From CALBPI01 sp038521865 (GTDB lineage: Bacteria > Pseudomonadota > Gammaproteobacteria > Steroidobacterales > Woeseiaceae), in contig JBCBKO010000001.1 of the NCBI GenBank assembly GCA_038521865.1, forward strand, positions 124,001-188,000: a DNA stretch of 64,000 nucleotides, in the 5' to 3' direction. The translations under genes were made by a program, and so were the position numbers. The notes under the pieces were generated by a model, which saw only the letters and a list, made by a program, of their open reading frames with translations, was not told the origin of the DNA and did no database searches. Positions 42,424 through 51,653 of this stretch are shown here, one piece after another (positions within the stretch are counted from its first letter, which is position 1; every line of letters starts with the position of its first letter).

Positions 42424-43107
42424 CTATCGATTCGGCGTTTTTTCCAAGCGTGTGACGGCTGCTTCCAGTCTCTGGAGCAGCCGTTCACTTTTTTGTGTTG
42501 ATGGTTTTTGATCCGGCAGGACCGCGTAGCGCTGCTTGAGTGTTTCGATCAGGTTGTCGACGACCGAACCCTGTGTGCGGTCACTGTGCAGACGAATTGT
42601 GCGCGCTGCATATTCGAGGCTGCCGAAGAAAATATCTCGCGCTTGCCAGTGAATGGCCGTGTCGATGAGTTCGCCACGATCCATACCGCGACGCCAGATT
42701 CGATCGAACACGGCCACATACGCCTTCATGAATTCACGATTACCCGGTGTATCGCCGCGCCGCACGCGCCCGGACTGGGTTAGTTCAACGACATCGAAAC
42801 GTTCAATCAGGTTTTGAAGATGCATCGCGGCAAGTGCGGCGAGGGCTTCAAAGGTTTCCCCTTTATCGGCAACCGCCTGCTCCGCACGTTGCGTGAGGTC
42901 GCCCCAGAAGTCAGCGACGAAAGCGCGCATCAAATCCGTTTTGGTCTTGAAGTAGAGGTAGACCGTGCCTTCCGCGACGCCGGCGCGTTTCGCGATATCA
43001 GCCATCCGAGCACCATCGTAGCCACTCTCGACGAATGCGTGCGCTGCGGCCTCAAGTATGGCGCGTTCTTTCTGCTCTACGCGCTCACGACGCGTCACCG
43101 CGGTCAT
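42424..43107 (-). CDS. TetR-family transcriptional regulator
   Basis: 227 aa from the ATG at 43107 (MTAVTRRERVEQKERAILEAA). HTH in 'RMADIAKRAGVAEGTVYLYFKTKTDLMRAF'. The C-terminal ligand domain is helical. The gene starts four bases after the stop of the acyl-CoA dehydrogenase gene, in the same operon, and so probably regulates that operon and the divergent atu-like operon. An 8-bp inverted repeat in the divergent promoter (44288-44310) is its likely operator. The inducer is probably an acyl-CoA of the pathway (inference). Confidence 0.9.
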   Translation of the reverse strand: MTAVTRRERVEQKERAILEAAAHAFVESGYDGARMADIAKRAGVAEGTVYLYFKTKTDLMRAFVADFWGDLTQRAEQAVADKGETFEALAALAAMHLQNLIERFDVVELTQSGRVRRGDTPGNREFMKAYVAVFDRIWRRGMDRGELIDTAIHWQARDIFFGSLEYAARTIRLHSDRTQGSVVDNLIETLKQRYAVLPDQKPSTQKSERLLQRLEAAVTRLEKTPNR

Positions 43108-43111
43108 GACG

Positions 43112-44254
43112 TTACAGTCCCATCTGGCGAACGGCGAGGTCACGCATGATCTCTTCCGAACCGCCCCCAATCGCCTGTACCTTCACCTCGCGATACATAC
43201 GTTCGACGGGATTGCCTCGCAGGTAACCGGCACCGCCCAGAATCTGCATTGCTTCTGACGCGCAGAATTCCAGCGCTTTGGACGCGGAGAACTTGGCTTT
43301 CGAAATCTGGGCGACCGGCATCTCGCCCTCGTTCGCGGCGAAGCAGATATGGTTCAGGTAGGCCTCGATCATGTCGATGCGCGCGGACATGTCTGCCAGT
43401 TTGTGTCGAATCACCTGATGGGTGATGAGCGGTTTGCCGAATGTCTCGCGCTCTTGTGCCCATGCGACCGATTCATCGAAGCATACCTTCATCATGCCCA
43501 GCATGCCGGCCACCATGCTTAGTCGCTCGTAGTTGAAGTTGTTCATTATGGCGAGGAAGCCTTTGTTCTCTGCACCCATTAGATTGCGTGCCGACACGCG
43601 GCAATCATCGAAATAGAGTGTGGCCTGATCGGAGGCCCACCAGCCCATCTTGCGGGACAGGGGCGTTCGCGAGAATCCGTCGGTGTCTGCTTCTACGAAG
43701 AACAGCGAGACTCCGGTAATGCCTGGACCACCGGTGCGTGCACCCACCACGAAGTAATCTGAAGTCATGCCGCTGGTGATAAACGTTTTCGAGCCGTTCA
43801 GAACGTAGTGATCACCGTCTCGCACGGCCGTCGTCTTGAGGCTCGCCACATCGGACCCACCTCCGGGCTCGGTGATGGCCAAAGCTGAACTTTGCCGGCC
43901 CGCAATGATTTCCGGCAGGCAATGGTTGCGAATGTCGTCGTTGGCGAGAGTTGCGATAGGACCGATGGAAATGGAGCGTCCTCCAAGCGCAGCGCTCACG
44001 CCCGTCGCACCGCAGCGCGCCATTTCCTCGGAGTAGGCAGCGCGCATGAAGCAATCATCGAAACCGAGGCCGCCATAATGTTCGTCCACTCCAAAGCCAA
44101 AGACCCCGAGTGCACCGACCTTCTCATGCAATGACCAGGGGATCTCACCGGCTTCGTCCCAGTCATCTGCAAACGGAGTGATCTCGTTAGCGACAAAGCC
44201 GCGGATTGTTTCGCGAAATGCCCGGCGCTCTTCGGTTTCGAATGGATTGTTCAT
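43112..44254 (-). CDS. Acyl-CoA dehydrogenase (AtuD-like)
   Basis: 380 aa from the ATG at 44254. FAD/acyl-CoA motifs include 'LAITEPGGGSDVASLKTTAVRDGDHYVLNGSKTFITSG' and 'GGAGYLRGNPVERMYREVKVQAIGGGSEEIMRDL'. The C-terminal YEGT motif that carries the catalytic Glu of medium-chain enzymes reads IGGGSEEI here, as in branched-chain or terpenoid-type enzymes that place the base elsewhere. First gene of the leftward operon, divergent from the AtuA gene. In Pseudomonas, AtuD oxidises citronellyl-CoA. Confidence 0.88.
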   Translation of the reverse strand: MNNPFETEERRAFRETIRGFVANEITPFADDWDEAGEIPWSLHEKVGALGVFGFGVDEHYGGLGFDDCFMRAAYSEEMARCGATGVSAALGGRSISIGPIATLANDDIRNHCLPEIIAGRQSSALAITEPGGGSDVASLKTTAVRDGDHYVLNGSKTFITSGMTSDYFVVGARTGGPGITGVSLFFVEADTDGFSRTPLSRKMGWWASDQATLYFDDCRVSARNLMGAENKGFLAIMNNFNYERLSMVAGMLGMMKVCFDESVAWAQERETFGKPLITHQVIRHKLADMSARIDMIEAYLNHICFAANEGEMPVAQISKAKFSASKALEFCASEAMQILGGAGYLRGNPVERMYREVKVQAIGGGSEEIMRDLAVRQMGL

Positions 44255-44287
44255 GGTGCTTTTATCGCAAAATGAGCTTGACTTGTA

Positions 44288-44310
44288 AATAATGAGTGTC
44301 AATCATTATT
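44288..44310. promoter_or_regulatory. Inverted repeat in the divergent promoter of the carboxylase cluster
   Basis: AATAATGA (44288-44295) and TCATTATT (44303-44310) form a perfect 8-bp dyad around a 7-base centre, midway between the dehydrogenase start (44254) and the AtuA gene. It is a good fit for the TetR regulator encoded in the cluster. A GTG at 44296 falls inside the dyad, which argues that the AtuA gene starts at the next GTG, 44314. Confidence 0.6.
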
Positions 44311-44313
44311 CGC

Positions 44314-46116
44314 GTGAATCAAGCTAAGACCACGAAAAAGAAGGTACGAATCGGCGGGGCGAGCGGCTTCTGGGGTGAGTCGGATATGGCGTTGCCTCAA
44401 TTGCTCAGGGCCGGAGATCTCGACTACATCGTGTTCGACTATCTTGCTGAGGTGACGCTTTCCATCATGGCGCGTGCGCGGGCGAAAGACCCTGGCGGTG
44501 GGTATGCGGCGGATTTCGTGGACGCTGTGCTGGCACCGAATCTCCAGGAGATCGCCCGTCAGGGTGTGAAGATCATCTCGAACGCCGGCGGCATGAATCC
44601 TAGCGCGTGCGCATGGGCCATCGAATCGTTGATCGATGATCAGGGATTAGATCTCAAGGTCGCAGTTGTTCTTGGGGATGATCTTGTCGATCGGGCGGCA
44701 GAACTTGCCGCTGCCGGCCACAGAGATATGTTCACAGATGCGCCGTTCCCGGCGGCGGAGCGTGTGCTGTCGATCAATGCCTATTTAGGTGCGGAGCCGG
44801 TGGCCGAGGCGCTGCGGGCCGGCGCTGATATTGTGGTCACAGGGCGCGGCGTGGATAGCGCGGTCACTCTGGGTGCGTGTTTGCACGCGTTTGACTGGGC
44901 GCTCGATGACTGGGATCGACTGGCAACGGCGAGTCTCGCTGGCCACCTGATCGAGTGCGGCCCCCAGGCGAGTGGCGGCAACTTCACCGATTGGGATGTT
45001 GTTGCCGATTCGTTGGTGGACGTCGGTTATCCGATTGCAGAGATCTCGGCCGATGGCAGTTGTGTGATCACCAAACCGGAGAAGACAGGGGGCATTGTGA
45101 CGCCGGCCACGGTCGGCGAACAAATGCTCTATGAGATAGGTAATCCGCGGGCTTATGTGCTGCCCGATGTGGTTTGTGACTTTTCCGAGGTGACCCTGGC
45201 GCAGGCCGGGCCTGATCGAGTTGCGGTGAACGGGGCCCGGGGCCGGCCGGCTCCCGACAGCCTCAAGGTGAGTGTGACGTTTTCGGATGGTTGGCGTGCA
45301 GTCGGCAGTTTTTTCTTCATCGGCGAGCAAGCGCCACGGAAAGCGAGAGCCTTTGCGGCCACAACACTCGAACGCGTGCGAGACAAACTCGAGAAACTCG
45401 GTGCGCCCGACTTCGACGAAGTTTCGATCGAGGTGGTCGGCGATGGCAGTGCATACGGTGCGAAGAACACGCAATTGGATGCCAAAGACGTGGCCTTGAA
45501 ACTCGCGGTCAAGCATGAAAATCCACGTGCGGCGGGGCTAATTCTTAAGGAATCAATCGGGTTGGCGTTGGCAGCGCCACCAGGTCTCACGGTATTTGGC
45601 GGTAATCGTCCACGACCTTCGCCGGTCGTCCGGCTGCTATCGTTCCTGTTGCCAAGAGCGCAAGTCATGCCTTTCGTGCGCATGGGTGACCGTGAGGTTC
45701 GGGTGCCGATGGGCGAGGGCGAAGCCGTTGGCGATGTCGACAGTAAGACTCCTTCACCGCCGGTTGGCATCGCTGATGCCTGCCTGCCTTTGCGGGCGCT
45801 TGCCTGGGGTCGCTCTGGCGACAAAGGCGATAACGCAAATATTGGCCTGCTGCCGCGACATCACGACTACATGCCGTGGATCTGGGCGGCACTCAGTGAA
45901 TCTGAGATCGGCGCTCGATTCTCGCATTTTGGTGCCGAGCGCATCGAGCGATTCTTTCTGCCCGGCACAAGCGCGATGAATATCGTTTTGCACAACGTGC
46001 TGGGCGGCGGGGGTATGGCTAGCTTGCGCAATGACCCGCAAGGCAAAGCCTATGCCCAGATTCTCTTGGAAACACCTATCCCGATTCCATCGGAACTCGC
46101 CCGGAGCCTTCAATGA
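44314..46116 (+). CDS. atuA: AtuA-family (DUF1446) protein of acyclic terpene/branched acid catabolism
   Basis: About 600 aa from the GTG at 44314. The AtuA/DUF1446 region begins 'VRIGGASGFWGES', with 'ISNAGGMNP', 'VVTGRGVDSAVTLG' and 'CGPQASGGNFTDW' (1-440). A C-terminal AtuA-like domain follows (about 490-600) with 'AWGRSGDKGDNANIGL'. AtuA is required for citronellol/geraniol use in Pseudomonas but its chemistry is not settled. It is the first gene of a rightward operon; its stop overlaps the carboxylase beta gene (ATGA at 46113). Confidence 0.88.
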   Translation: MNQAKTTKKKVRIGGASGFWGESDMALPQLLRAGDLDYIVFDYLAEVTLSIMARARAKDPGGGYAADFVDAVLAPNLQEIARQGVKIISNAGGMNPSACAWAIESLIDDQGLDLKVAVVLGDDLVDRAAELAAAGHRDMFTDAPFPAAERVLSINAYLGAEPVAEALRAGADIVVTGRGVDSAVTLGACLHAFDWALDDWDRLATASLAGHLIECGPQASGGNFTDWDVVADSLVDVGYPIAEISADGSCVITKPEKTGGIVTPATVGEQMLYEIGNPRAYVLPDVVCDFSEVTLAQAGPDRVAVNGARGRPAPDSLKVSVTFSDGWRAVGSFFFIGEQAPRKARAFAATTLERVRDKLEKLGAPDFDEVSIEVVGDGSAYGAKNTQLDAKDVALKLAVKHENPRAAGLILKESIGLALAAPPGLTVFGGNRPRPSPVVRLLSFLLPRAQVMPFVRMGDREVRVPMGEGEAVGDVDSKTPSPPVGIADACLPLRALAWGRSGDKGDNANIGLLPRHHDYMPWIWAALSESEIGARFSHFGAERIERFFLPGTSAMNIVLHNVLGGGGMASLRNDPQGKAYAQILLETPIPIPSELARSLQ

Positions 46117-47735
46117 GCGTTATCCAGTCGCGTATCTCCACATCGTCGGAGACCTTTAAGCAAAACCGCAGCGACATGCTGTCGCTCGTTTCCAAGCTTC
46201 AGGAACTCAACGCGAGAGCGGGCACGATTTCCGAACAGCGCAAGCCGCGCTTTGAGGCGCGTGGACAACTTACGCCGCGTGAACGTTTGTCGCGTCTGCT
46301 CGACCCCGGTATGCCGTGGTTGGCGATCGGCAATATCTCGGGTTACTTGCTCGATACAATGGATGAGGCGAAATCAATACCGGGCTCCACTTTGATATGT
46401 GGTATTGGCTTTGTGCGCGGTGTGCGTGCGATGGTCGTCGTCGACGATAGCGGTATCAAGGGCGGCACACTGACTGAGGCTTCGGCCTACAAGATCATCC
46501 GAGCCGAACGGATCGCACTGGAGCAGAAGCTGCCGTTCATTCATCTCGTCGAAAGCGGTGGCGGCGATCTGATCAATTACACTGTCGGTGGGTTTGTCGC
46601 GGGCGGTAGTCTGTTCGCCGGTCAGGCGCGACTGTCGAAAGCGGGCATACCGGTGATCACGGTCTTGCACGGCTCGTCGACTGCAGGTGGCGCTTACATG
46701 CCCGGAATGAGCGACTACGTGGTCGCGGTAAAGAAAAACGGCAAAGCATTCCTTGCGGGACCGCCGCTCCTCAAAGCAGCAACGGGTGAGATCGCGACCG
46801 ACGCCGAGCTTGGCGGCGCTGAGATGCATGCCAGTACTTCAGGTCTGGTCGAATATCTCGCCGAAGATGATAACGACGCTATGCTGATGGCACGCGAGGT
46901 GGTGCGGCGACTAAAGTGGAATCAGCGCTGCTCTCTGCCACCCGTCGACGACTTCAATGTTCCGCACTACGACCCTGACGAAATAGCGGGGGTCGTGCCC
47001 GTTGACTATCGCATTCCCTACGATGTTCGCGAAGCGCTTGCTCGCATTGTCGATGGGTCTGAGTTTCTCGACTTCAAGCCCGGCTACGGTGTCGCAACCG
47101 TATGCGGGACTGCGGATGTCATGGGCTTTGGATGTGGCTTTATCGGCAACAACGGTCCGATTGATCCTGACGGCGCCACCAAAGCGACGCAGTTTCTTCA
47201 GTTGATGGACCAGTCAGACTTGCCGGTCATTTTCCTCTCCAACACTACGGGCTACATGGTCGGCACTCAGTACGAGCAGGGCGGAATGATTAAGCACGGC
47301 TCGAAGATGATTCAGGCGGTAAGCAATCTCGAAGTCCCACGCATTACGTTCCAGATTGGCGCCAGTTACGGCGCAGGCAATTACGGGATGTGCGGGCGCG
47401 GATTTGACCCAGACTTTTTATACCTATGGCCCAACGCGTCGACTGGCGTCATGGGTGGTGCACAAGCGGCGACCGTCATGGAGATTGTTGCCGAGCAGAA
47501 AGCGAAGACGATGGGGGTCGAACCGGATCGTGAAGTGTTGAAACAACAAAACGCCGCGTTGACGGGCTTGTTCGATGGACAGTCCAGTGCGTTCTATACC
47601 TCCGGACACAATCTTGATGATGGCGTGATCGATCCCCGCGAGACGCGTAAAGCGCTCGGATTTTTGTTGGCGACCGTATGGGAGGCACGCCACCGAGAGG
47701 TGCGCGAAAACTCCTTCGGCATAGCACGCATGTGA
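46113..47735 (+). CDS. atuC: Acyl-CoA carboxylase carboxyltransferase (beta) subunit
   Basis: 540 aa. Carboxyltransferase domains with 'FVRGVRAMVVVDDSGIKGGT', 'LVESGGGDLINY', 'HGSSTAGGAYMPGMSDYVV' and 'FLSNTTGYMVGTQYEQGGMIKHG' match the methylcrotonyl/geranyl-CoA carboxylase beta family. It transfers carboxyl groups from biotin on the alpha subunit to an unsaturated acyl-CoA. The context (AtuA, dehydrogenase) favours a geranyl-CoA or methylcrotonyl-like substrate, but the enoyl hydratase needed next is not in this operon. Confidence 0.9.
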   Translation: MSVIQSRISTSSETFKQNRSDMLSLVSKLQELNARAGTISEQRKPRFEARGQLTPRERLSRLLDPGMPWLAIGNISGYLLDTMDEAKSIPGSTLICGIGFVRGVRAMVVVDDSGIKGGTLTEASAYKIIRAERIALEQKLPFIHLVESGGGDLINYTVGGFVAGGSLFAGQARLSKAGIPVITVLHGSSTAGGAYMPGMSDYVVAVKKNGKAFLAGPPLLKAATGEIATDAELGGAEMHASTSGLVEYLAEDDNDAMLMAREVVRRLKWNQRCSLPPVDDFNVPHYDPDEIAGVVPVDYRIPYDVREALARIVDGSEFLDFKPGYGVATVCGTADVMGFGCGFIGNNGPIDPDGATKATQFLQLMDQSDLPVIFLSNTTGYMVGTQYEQGGMIKHGSKMIQAVSNLEVPRITFQIGASYGAGNYGMCGRGFDPDFLYLWPNASTGVMGGAQAATVMEIVAEQKAKTMGVEPDREVLKQQNAALTGLFDGQSSAFYTSGHNLDDGVIDPRETRKALGFLLATVWEARHREVRENSFGIARM

Positions 47736-47802
47736 GGCAAGTGATGCGAGTTATTCCTATTCCGATGAGGCGCATACCGGCATGGTACCGAGGAGTGACA
47801 AA

Positions 47803-49797
47803 ATGAAACGCATCGAGACACTGCTGATTGCCAATCGCGGCGAGATAGCGTTGCGCGTTATGAGAACAGCGCGAGCGATGGGAATCCGCTCGGTAGCGGT
47901 CTACTCCGACGCAGACGCCCACGCACCGCATGTGCACTTCGCTGATGCTGCGCTACACATCGGCCCGGCACCGGTAGCTGAGAGCTACCTCGACGCCGAC
48001 GCGATTCTCGCGGCCGCACGTTTAGCAGGTGCTGATGCCATTCACCCCGGGTATGGGTTTCTCTCCGAGAACGCTGACTTCGCTCGGGCGGTTGAACAAG
48101 ACGGAATGGTGTTCGTCGGTCCGACGCCTTCGGCCATTACTGCGATGGGTGACAAGGCACGCGCGAAACGGATCATGATTGAAGCGGGTGTGCCCTGCGT
48201 GCCGGGCTACGAGGGCGAGGATCAAAATGATGCGCGTTTTCTCGAGGCGGCCGCGGACATTGGATTTCCCGTCATGGTGAAGGCGTCAGCAGGTGGTGGT
48301 GGGCGCGGTATGCGACTCGTCGATCGCGAGGAGGCGCTCTCAGAGGCATTACCGCTTGCGCGCTCTGAGGCGTTGAACGCGTTTGGTTCGGGTGATCTGA
48401 TCCTCGAAAAGGCCGTAGTTGCGCCGCGCCATGTTGAATTTCAGGTATTTGCTGACGAGCAAGGCAACACGATTCATTTGGGAGAGCGCGACTGCTCTGT
48501 GCAACGGCGCCATCAAAAAGTCCTGGAGGAGTCTCCCTGTCCTGTGATGTCGCAAGCGCTGCGTGAGTCCATGGGTGCAGCTGCCGTCGCCGCTGCCAAA
48601 GCTGTCAACTACAGAGGCGCTGGTACTGTCGAATTCCTGCTCGATGCTGACCGCAACTTCTATTTTCTGGAGATGAACACTCGCTTGCAGGTAGAGCATC
48701 CGGTCACGGAGCTTGTGACTGGGCTCGATCTGGTGGAGTTGCAGATTCGTGTTGCCCGAGGTGAGCCGCTCGGGCTCGAGCAGGATGAGGTCGTCATCGG
48801 TGGCCACGCGATCGAGGCGCGGCTATATGCCGAGGATCCCGCCGAGGGCTTTCAGCCAGCGACAGGCCCCGTGCTCCTTTACCAAGCTCCCGAAGGCGAG
48901 GGCATACGGTGCGACGATGGTATTGCTTCGGGGGGTGAGGTCACGCCTTACTATGATGCGATGGTTGCCAAGATCATGGCTTGGGGAGAGTCGCGCGAAG
49001 ATGCCTTGCACAAGGTGGCATACGCGTTGCGTGAAACCACCCTGTTTGGGGTTAAGAGTAATCAGGCGTTCTTGGCAGCCGCGGTCGATCATCCGGCTTT
49101 CCGCGAGGGTCGAGCGACGACGGCCTTCGTCAGTGATGCATTTGGTCAGCACGGGTTCTCCGGCACAGACGCGACACCCGAAGATCACGCAGCAGCTGCT
49201 GTATTGCTGCTGCGCGAGCGGCGAGACGCGGCGCATCGTGCGTCGCTCGGCGTAGCCGGTGAGCTTTTGGACTGGTCGAGTTCACTGCCGCGGCCATCGA
49301 CTGCGGTGTTCGGGGAGCGGGTGGTTCAGGTGTCGCCGATAGGCAGCGATACCTACACAGTTGTGTCCGGCGACGACGAGACTCAGGTTGAGGTGCGTGC
49401 CATCGAAAATCGGACAGCGAAGATGACCATCGACGGCCGTCCAGTTGAGTATGTGTCTCTGGTGTGTGCTTCGCGTGAGATCTACCTGCGTCGTGGTGCG
49501 ATGACATTCCATCTGCACGACAGCACAGCCCAGCTCAGCGCCGACGCGCAAGCCACGGGTGGCGGTCACGTCGTTGCCAACATGCACGGCGTATTAGTCG
49601 AGCTGTCGGTAGCGGCGGGGGATCGCGTCAGTGCGGGCGACAAGCTGGCTGTGCTCGAAGCGATGAAAATGCAACATCAATTGCATGCGCAAGTGGACGG
49701 CACGGTCAGTCAAGTCGCAGTGGCGGCAGGTCAGCAGCTTGCATCGGGCGACTTGATTATGATCATCGGGGAGGTTGCCGATGCAGGAGGCGAGTGA
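47803..49797 (+). CDS. atuF: Acyl-CoA carboxylase biotin-containing (alpha) subunit
   Basis: 664 aa from the ATG at 47803 (MKRIETLLIANRGEIALRVMRTA). Biotin carboxylase domain (1-450) with 'KASAGGGGRGMR' and 'EMNTRLQVEHPVTE', a linker, then the biotinyl domain with the lysine in 'VLEAMKMQHQL' near residue 620. It carboxylates its own biotin using ATP and bicarbonate and partners the beta subunit encoded 67 bp upstream. Its 3' end overlaps the next gene by 17 bp. Confidence 0.93.
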   Translation: MKRIETLLIANRGEIALRVMRTARAMGIRSVAVYSDADAHAPHVHFADAALHIGPAPVAESYLDADAILAAARLAGADAIHPGYGFLSENADFARAVEQDGMVFVGPTPSAITAMGDKARAKRIMIEAGVPCVPGYEGEDQNDARFLEAAADIGFPVMVKASAGGGGRGMRLVDREEALSEALPLARSEALNAFGSGDLILEKAVVAPRHVEFQVFADEQGNTIHLGERDCSVQRRHQKVLEESPCPVMSQALRESMGAAAVAAAKAVNYRGAGTVEFLLDADRNFYFLEMNTRLQVEHPVTELVTGLDLVELQIRVARGEPLGLEQDEVVIGGHAIEARLYAEDPAEGFQPATGPVLLYQAPEGEGIRCDDGIASGGEVTPYYDAMVAKIMAWGESREDALHKVAYALRETTLFGVKSNQAFLAAAVDHPAFREGRATTAFVSDAFGQHGFSGTDATPEDHAAAAVLLLRERRDAAHRASLGVAGELLDWSSSLPRPSTAVFGERVVQVSPIGSDTYTVVSGDDETQVEVRAIENRTAKMTIDGRPVEYVSLVCASREIYLRRGAMTFHLHDSTAQLSADAQATGGGHVVANMHGVLVELSVAAGDRVSAGDKLAVLEAMKMQHQLHAQVDGTVSQVAVAAGQQLASGDLIMIIGEVADAGGE

Positions 49798-50578
49798 TTT
49801 TCTCGAAGAGTCACGGACACTCCATGCCTTGATTTGTAATGCAGGGCACGATCGTCTAGACGAGGCGACACAATTCAAGTCGTGGACTCTTCGAGATGTG
49901 CTGGAGCACCTGCAAGTCTGGAACGAGATGGCCTGTCTTCAAGTCGAGGACGAGTCGTTATTGAGGACACGCCTCGCTAACCTGATGTCGGGCGGTGGAG
50001 ACCTGCGCTCTTTTGAACGTGAGGTGCTGAAAGGGAAGGACGCCGATGCGCTCCTGTCTGAATGGCAGCGGAGCTTCGAGCGAACCGCGGACCTGTTTTC
50101 AAATGTGGACCCTAAAGCGCGGCTGCAATGGGCTGGCCCTTCCATGAGTGCGCGCTCGTCGATCACTGCGCGCCTGATGGAGACCTGGGCGCACGGGCAG
50201 GAGATTTATGACCACCTTGGGATTGAGCGTCACAACACGGATCGAATCCAAGGTATTGTCGTACTCGGGGTGAACACGTTCGCGTGGACGTATAAGGCGC
50301 GTGGCGCTGAGCCGCCGGGCCCGTTGCCGAGGGTGGAACTTGTGTCACCCACAGGCGCGCATTGGGTGTTCGGGGAAACCTCGGACAGTGGGAGCATCAC
50401 GGGTACCGCAGTGTCGTTCTGCCAGGTCGTGACCCAGACGCGCAATATCGCCGACACCGATCTGGTAGTGTCAGGAGCTATCGCCGCCGATTGGATGTCA
50501 AAGGCGCAGTGTTTTGCAGGCCCACCGAGCGTACCGCCCGCGCCGGGCACTCGGTTCAGGAGCGAACTTGTGATCTGA
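49781..50578 (+). CDS. DinB/MDMPI-like (TIGR03084-type) putative metal-binding protein
   Basis: 265 aa from the ATG at 49781. The N-terminal four-helix bundle contains 'SWTLRDVLEHLQVWNEMA' and 'LMETWAHGQEIYDHLG', whose His residues are placed like the metal ligands of maleylpyruvate isomerase/DinB-fold proteins. The C-terminal beta-containing domain carries 'VFGETSDSGSITGTAVSFCQVVTQTRN'. I match it to the TIGR03084 family from memory. Overlap with the carboxylase alpha gene makes it part of the same operon, so a role in the same catabolic route is likely; the reaction is unknown. Confidence 0.75.
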   Translation: MQEASDFLEESRTLHALICNAGHDRLDEATQFKSWTLRDVLEHLQVWNEMACLQVEDESLLRTRLANLMSGGGDLRSFEREVLKGKDADALLSEWQRSFERTADLFSNVDPKARLQWAGPSMSARSSITARLMETWAHGQEIYDHLGIERHNTDRIQGIVVLGVNTFAWTYKARGAEPPGPLPRVELVSPTGAHWVFGETSDSGSITGTAVSFCQVVTQTRNIADTDLVVSGAIAADWMSKAQCFAGPPSVPPAPGTRFRSELVI

Positions 50579-50640
50579 TACATCTGGAAGTCGCGATTTG
50601 AGTCCCCATTTCATCCGGGACCGCAAGAAAGGAGGGTCGA

Positions 50641-51135
50641 ATGTCCGACTACAGCAAATTCGAAAAGACGCAGGACGCGTTGTCCGAGCTCACTGAAGAG
50701 CAGATTCGGGTCACGCAGAATAACGGCACCGAAATGCCTTTCTCGGGTGAATACAACGAGCACAAGGAGCCCGGGATCTATGTGGACGTGGTTTCCGGAG
50801 AACCGCTGTTCGCATCTTTCGACAAGTATGACTCAGGCTCAGGTTGGCCGAGTTTTACGCGTCCGATTGTTGACGGAAACGTCGTTGAGTTGTTCGACGA
50901 AAGCCATGGGATGCGCAGAGTCGAAGTTCGGTCCGCTGAGGGCGATAGTCACCTCGGTCATGTCTTCGAAGATGGCCCGAAAGATGCCTACCCGGGAGGG
51001 CCAGAGGCGACGACTGGACTGAGGTACTGCATCAACTCCGCCGCACTGAAGTTCATTGCGTTGGACGACTTGGAAGATGCGGGCTACGGCGATCTTCTGT
51101 CATTGTTCAAGAAAAATATGGAGACTCCGGAATGA
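50641..51135 (+). CDS. msrB: Peptide-methionine (R)-S-oxide reductase
   Basis: 164 aa with a strong GGAGGG ribosome binding site. 'YDSGSGWPSFTRPI', 'SHLGHVFEDGPKDA' and the catalytic Cys in 'GLRYCINSAALKF' define MsrB. The zinc-binding CxxC pairs are absent ('GEPLFASFDKYD'), so this is a zinc-free form. It reduces the R isomer of oxidised methionine using thioredoxin. It overlaps msrA by 4 bp (ATGA). Confidence 0.95.
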   Translation: MSDYSKFEKTQDALSELTEEQIRVTQNNGTEMPFSGEYNEHKEPGIYVDVVSGEPLFASFDKYDSGSGWPSFTRPIVDGNVVELFDESHGMRRVEVRSAEGDSHLGHVFEDGPKDAYPGGPEATTGLRYCINSAALKFIALDDLEDAGYGDLLSLFKKNMETPE

Positions 51136-51653
51136 GCGAAACCACCGAACGTGCTGTCCTTGCCGGCGGCTGTTTCTGGGGTATGCAGGACCTGATTCGC
51201 AAACGACCAGGTGTTTTAAACACTCGTGTCGGCTACACCGGCGGCGATAACGATCATCCCACCTATCGTAATCACCCAGGTCATGCAGAGGCGATCGAGA
51301 TCGAGTACGACCCGAACCGCATCAGCTATCGTGATTTGCTGGAGTTCTTCTTTCAAATTCACGATCCGACCACTGTGGATCGGCAGGGTAACGATATAGG
51401 CTCCTCCTACAGATCAGAAATCTTTTACACGAGCGAAGCGCAACTGCGCATCGCCAGGGATACGATCGAGGACGTGAACGCATCTGGACTCTGGCCAGGG
51501 CAAGTTGTCACGGCAGTGTCGGCGGCGCCAACATTCTGGGAAGCGGAGCCAGAGCATCAGGACTATCTGGAACGCATACCGAACGGCTACACCTGCCATT
51601 TCCCAAGGCCCGATTGGAAGCTGCCGAAACGTCAGGATGTTGCGTCTGGCTGA
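51132..51653 (+). CDS. msrA: Peptide-methionine (S)-S-oxide reductase
   Basis: 173 aa with the MsrA active site GCFWG ('LAGGCFWGMQDLI'), 'TRVGYTGGDNDHPTYRNHPGHAEAIEIEYDP', and 'FFQIHDPTTVDRQGNDIGSSYRS'. It reduces the S isomer of methionine sulfoxide. Second gene of a three-gene methionine-repair operon; the third, an MsrA-like gene, begins 17 bp before this stop codon. Confidence 0.95.
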   Translation: MSETTERAVLAGGCFWGMQDLIRKRPGVLNTRVGYTGGDNDHPTYRNHPGHAEAIEIEYDPNRISYRDLLEFFFQIHDPTTVDRQGNDIGSSYRSEIFYTSEAQLRIARDTIEDVNASGLWPGQVVTAVSAAPTFWEAEPEHQDYLERIPNGYTCHFPRPDWKLPKRQDVASG

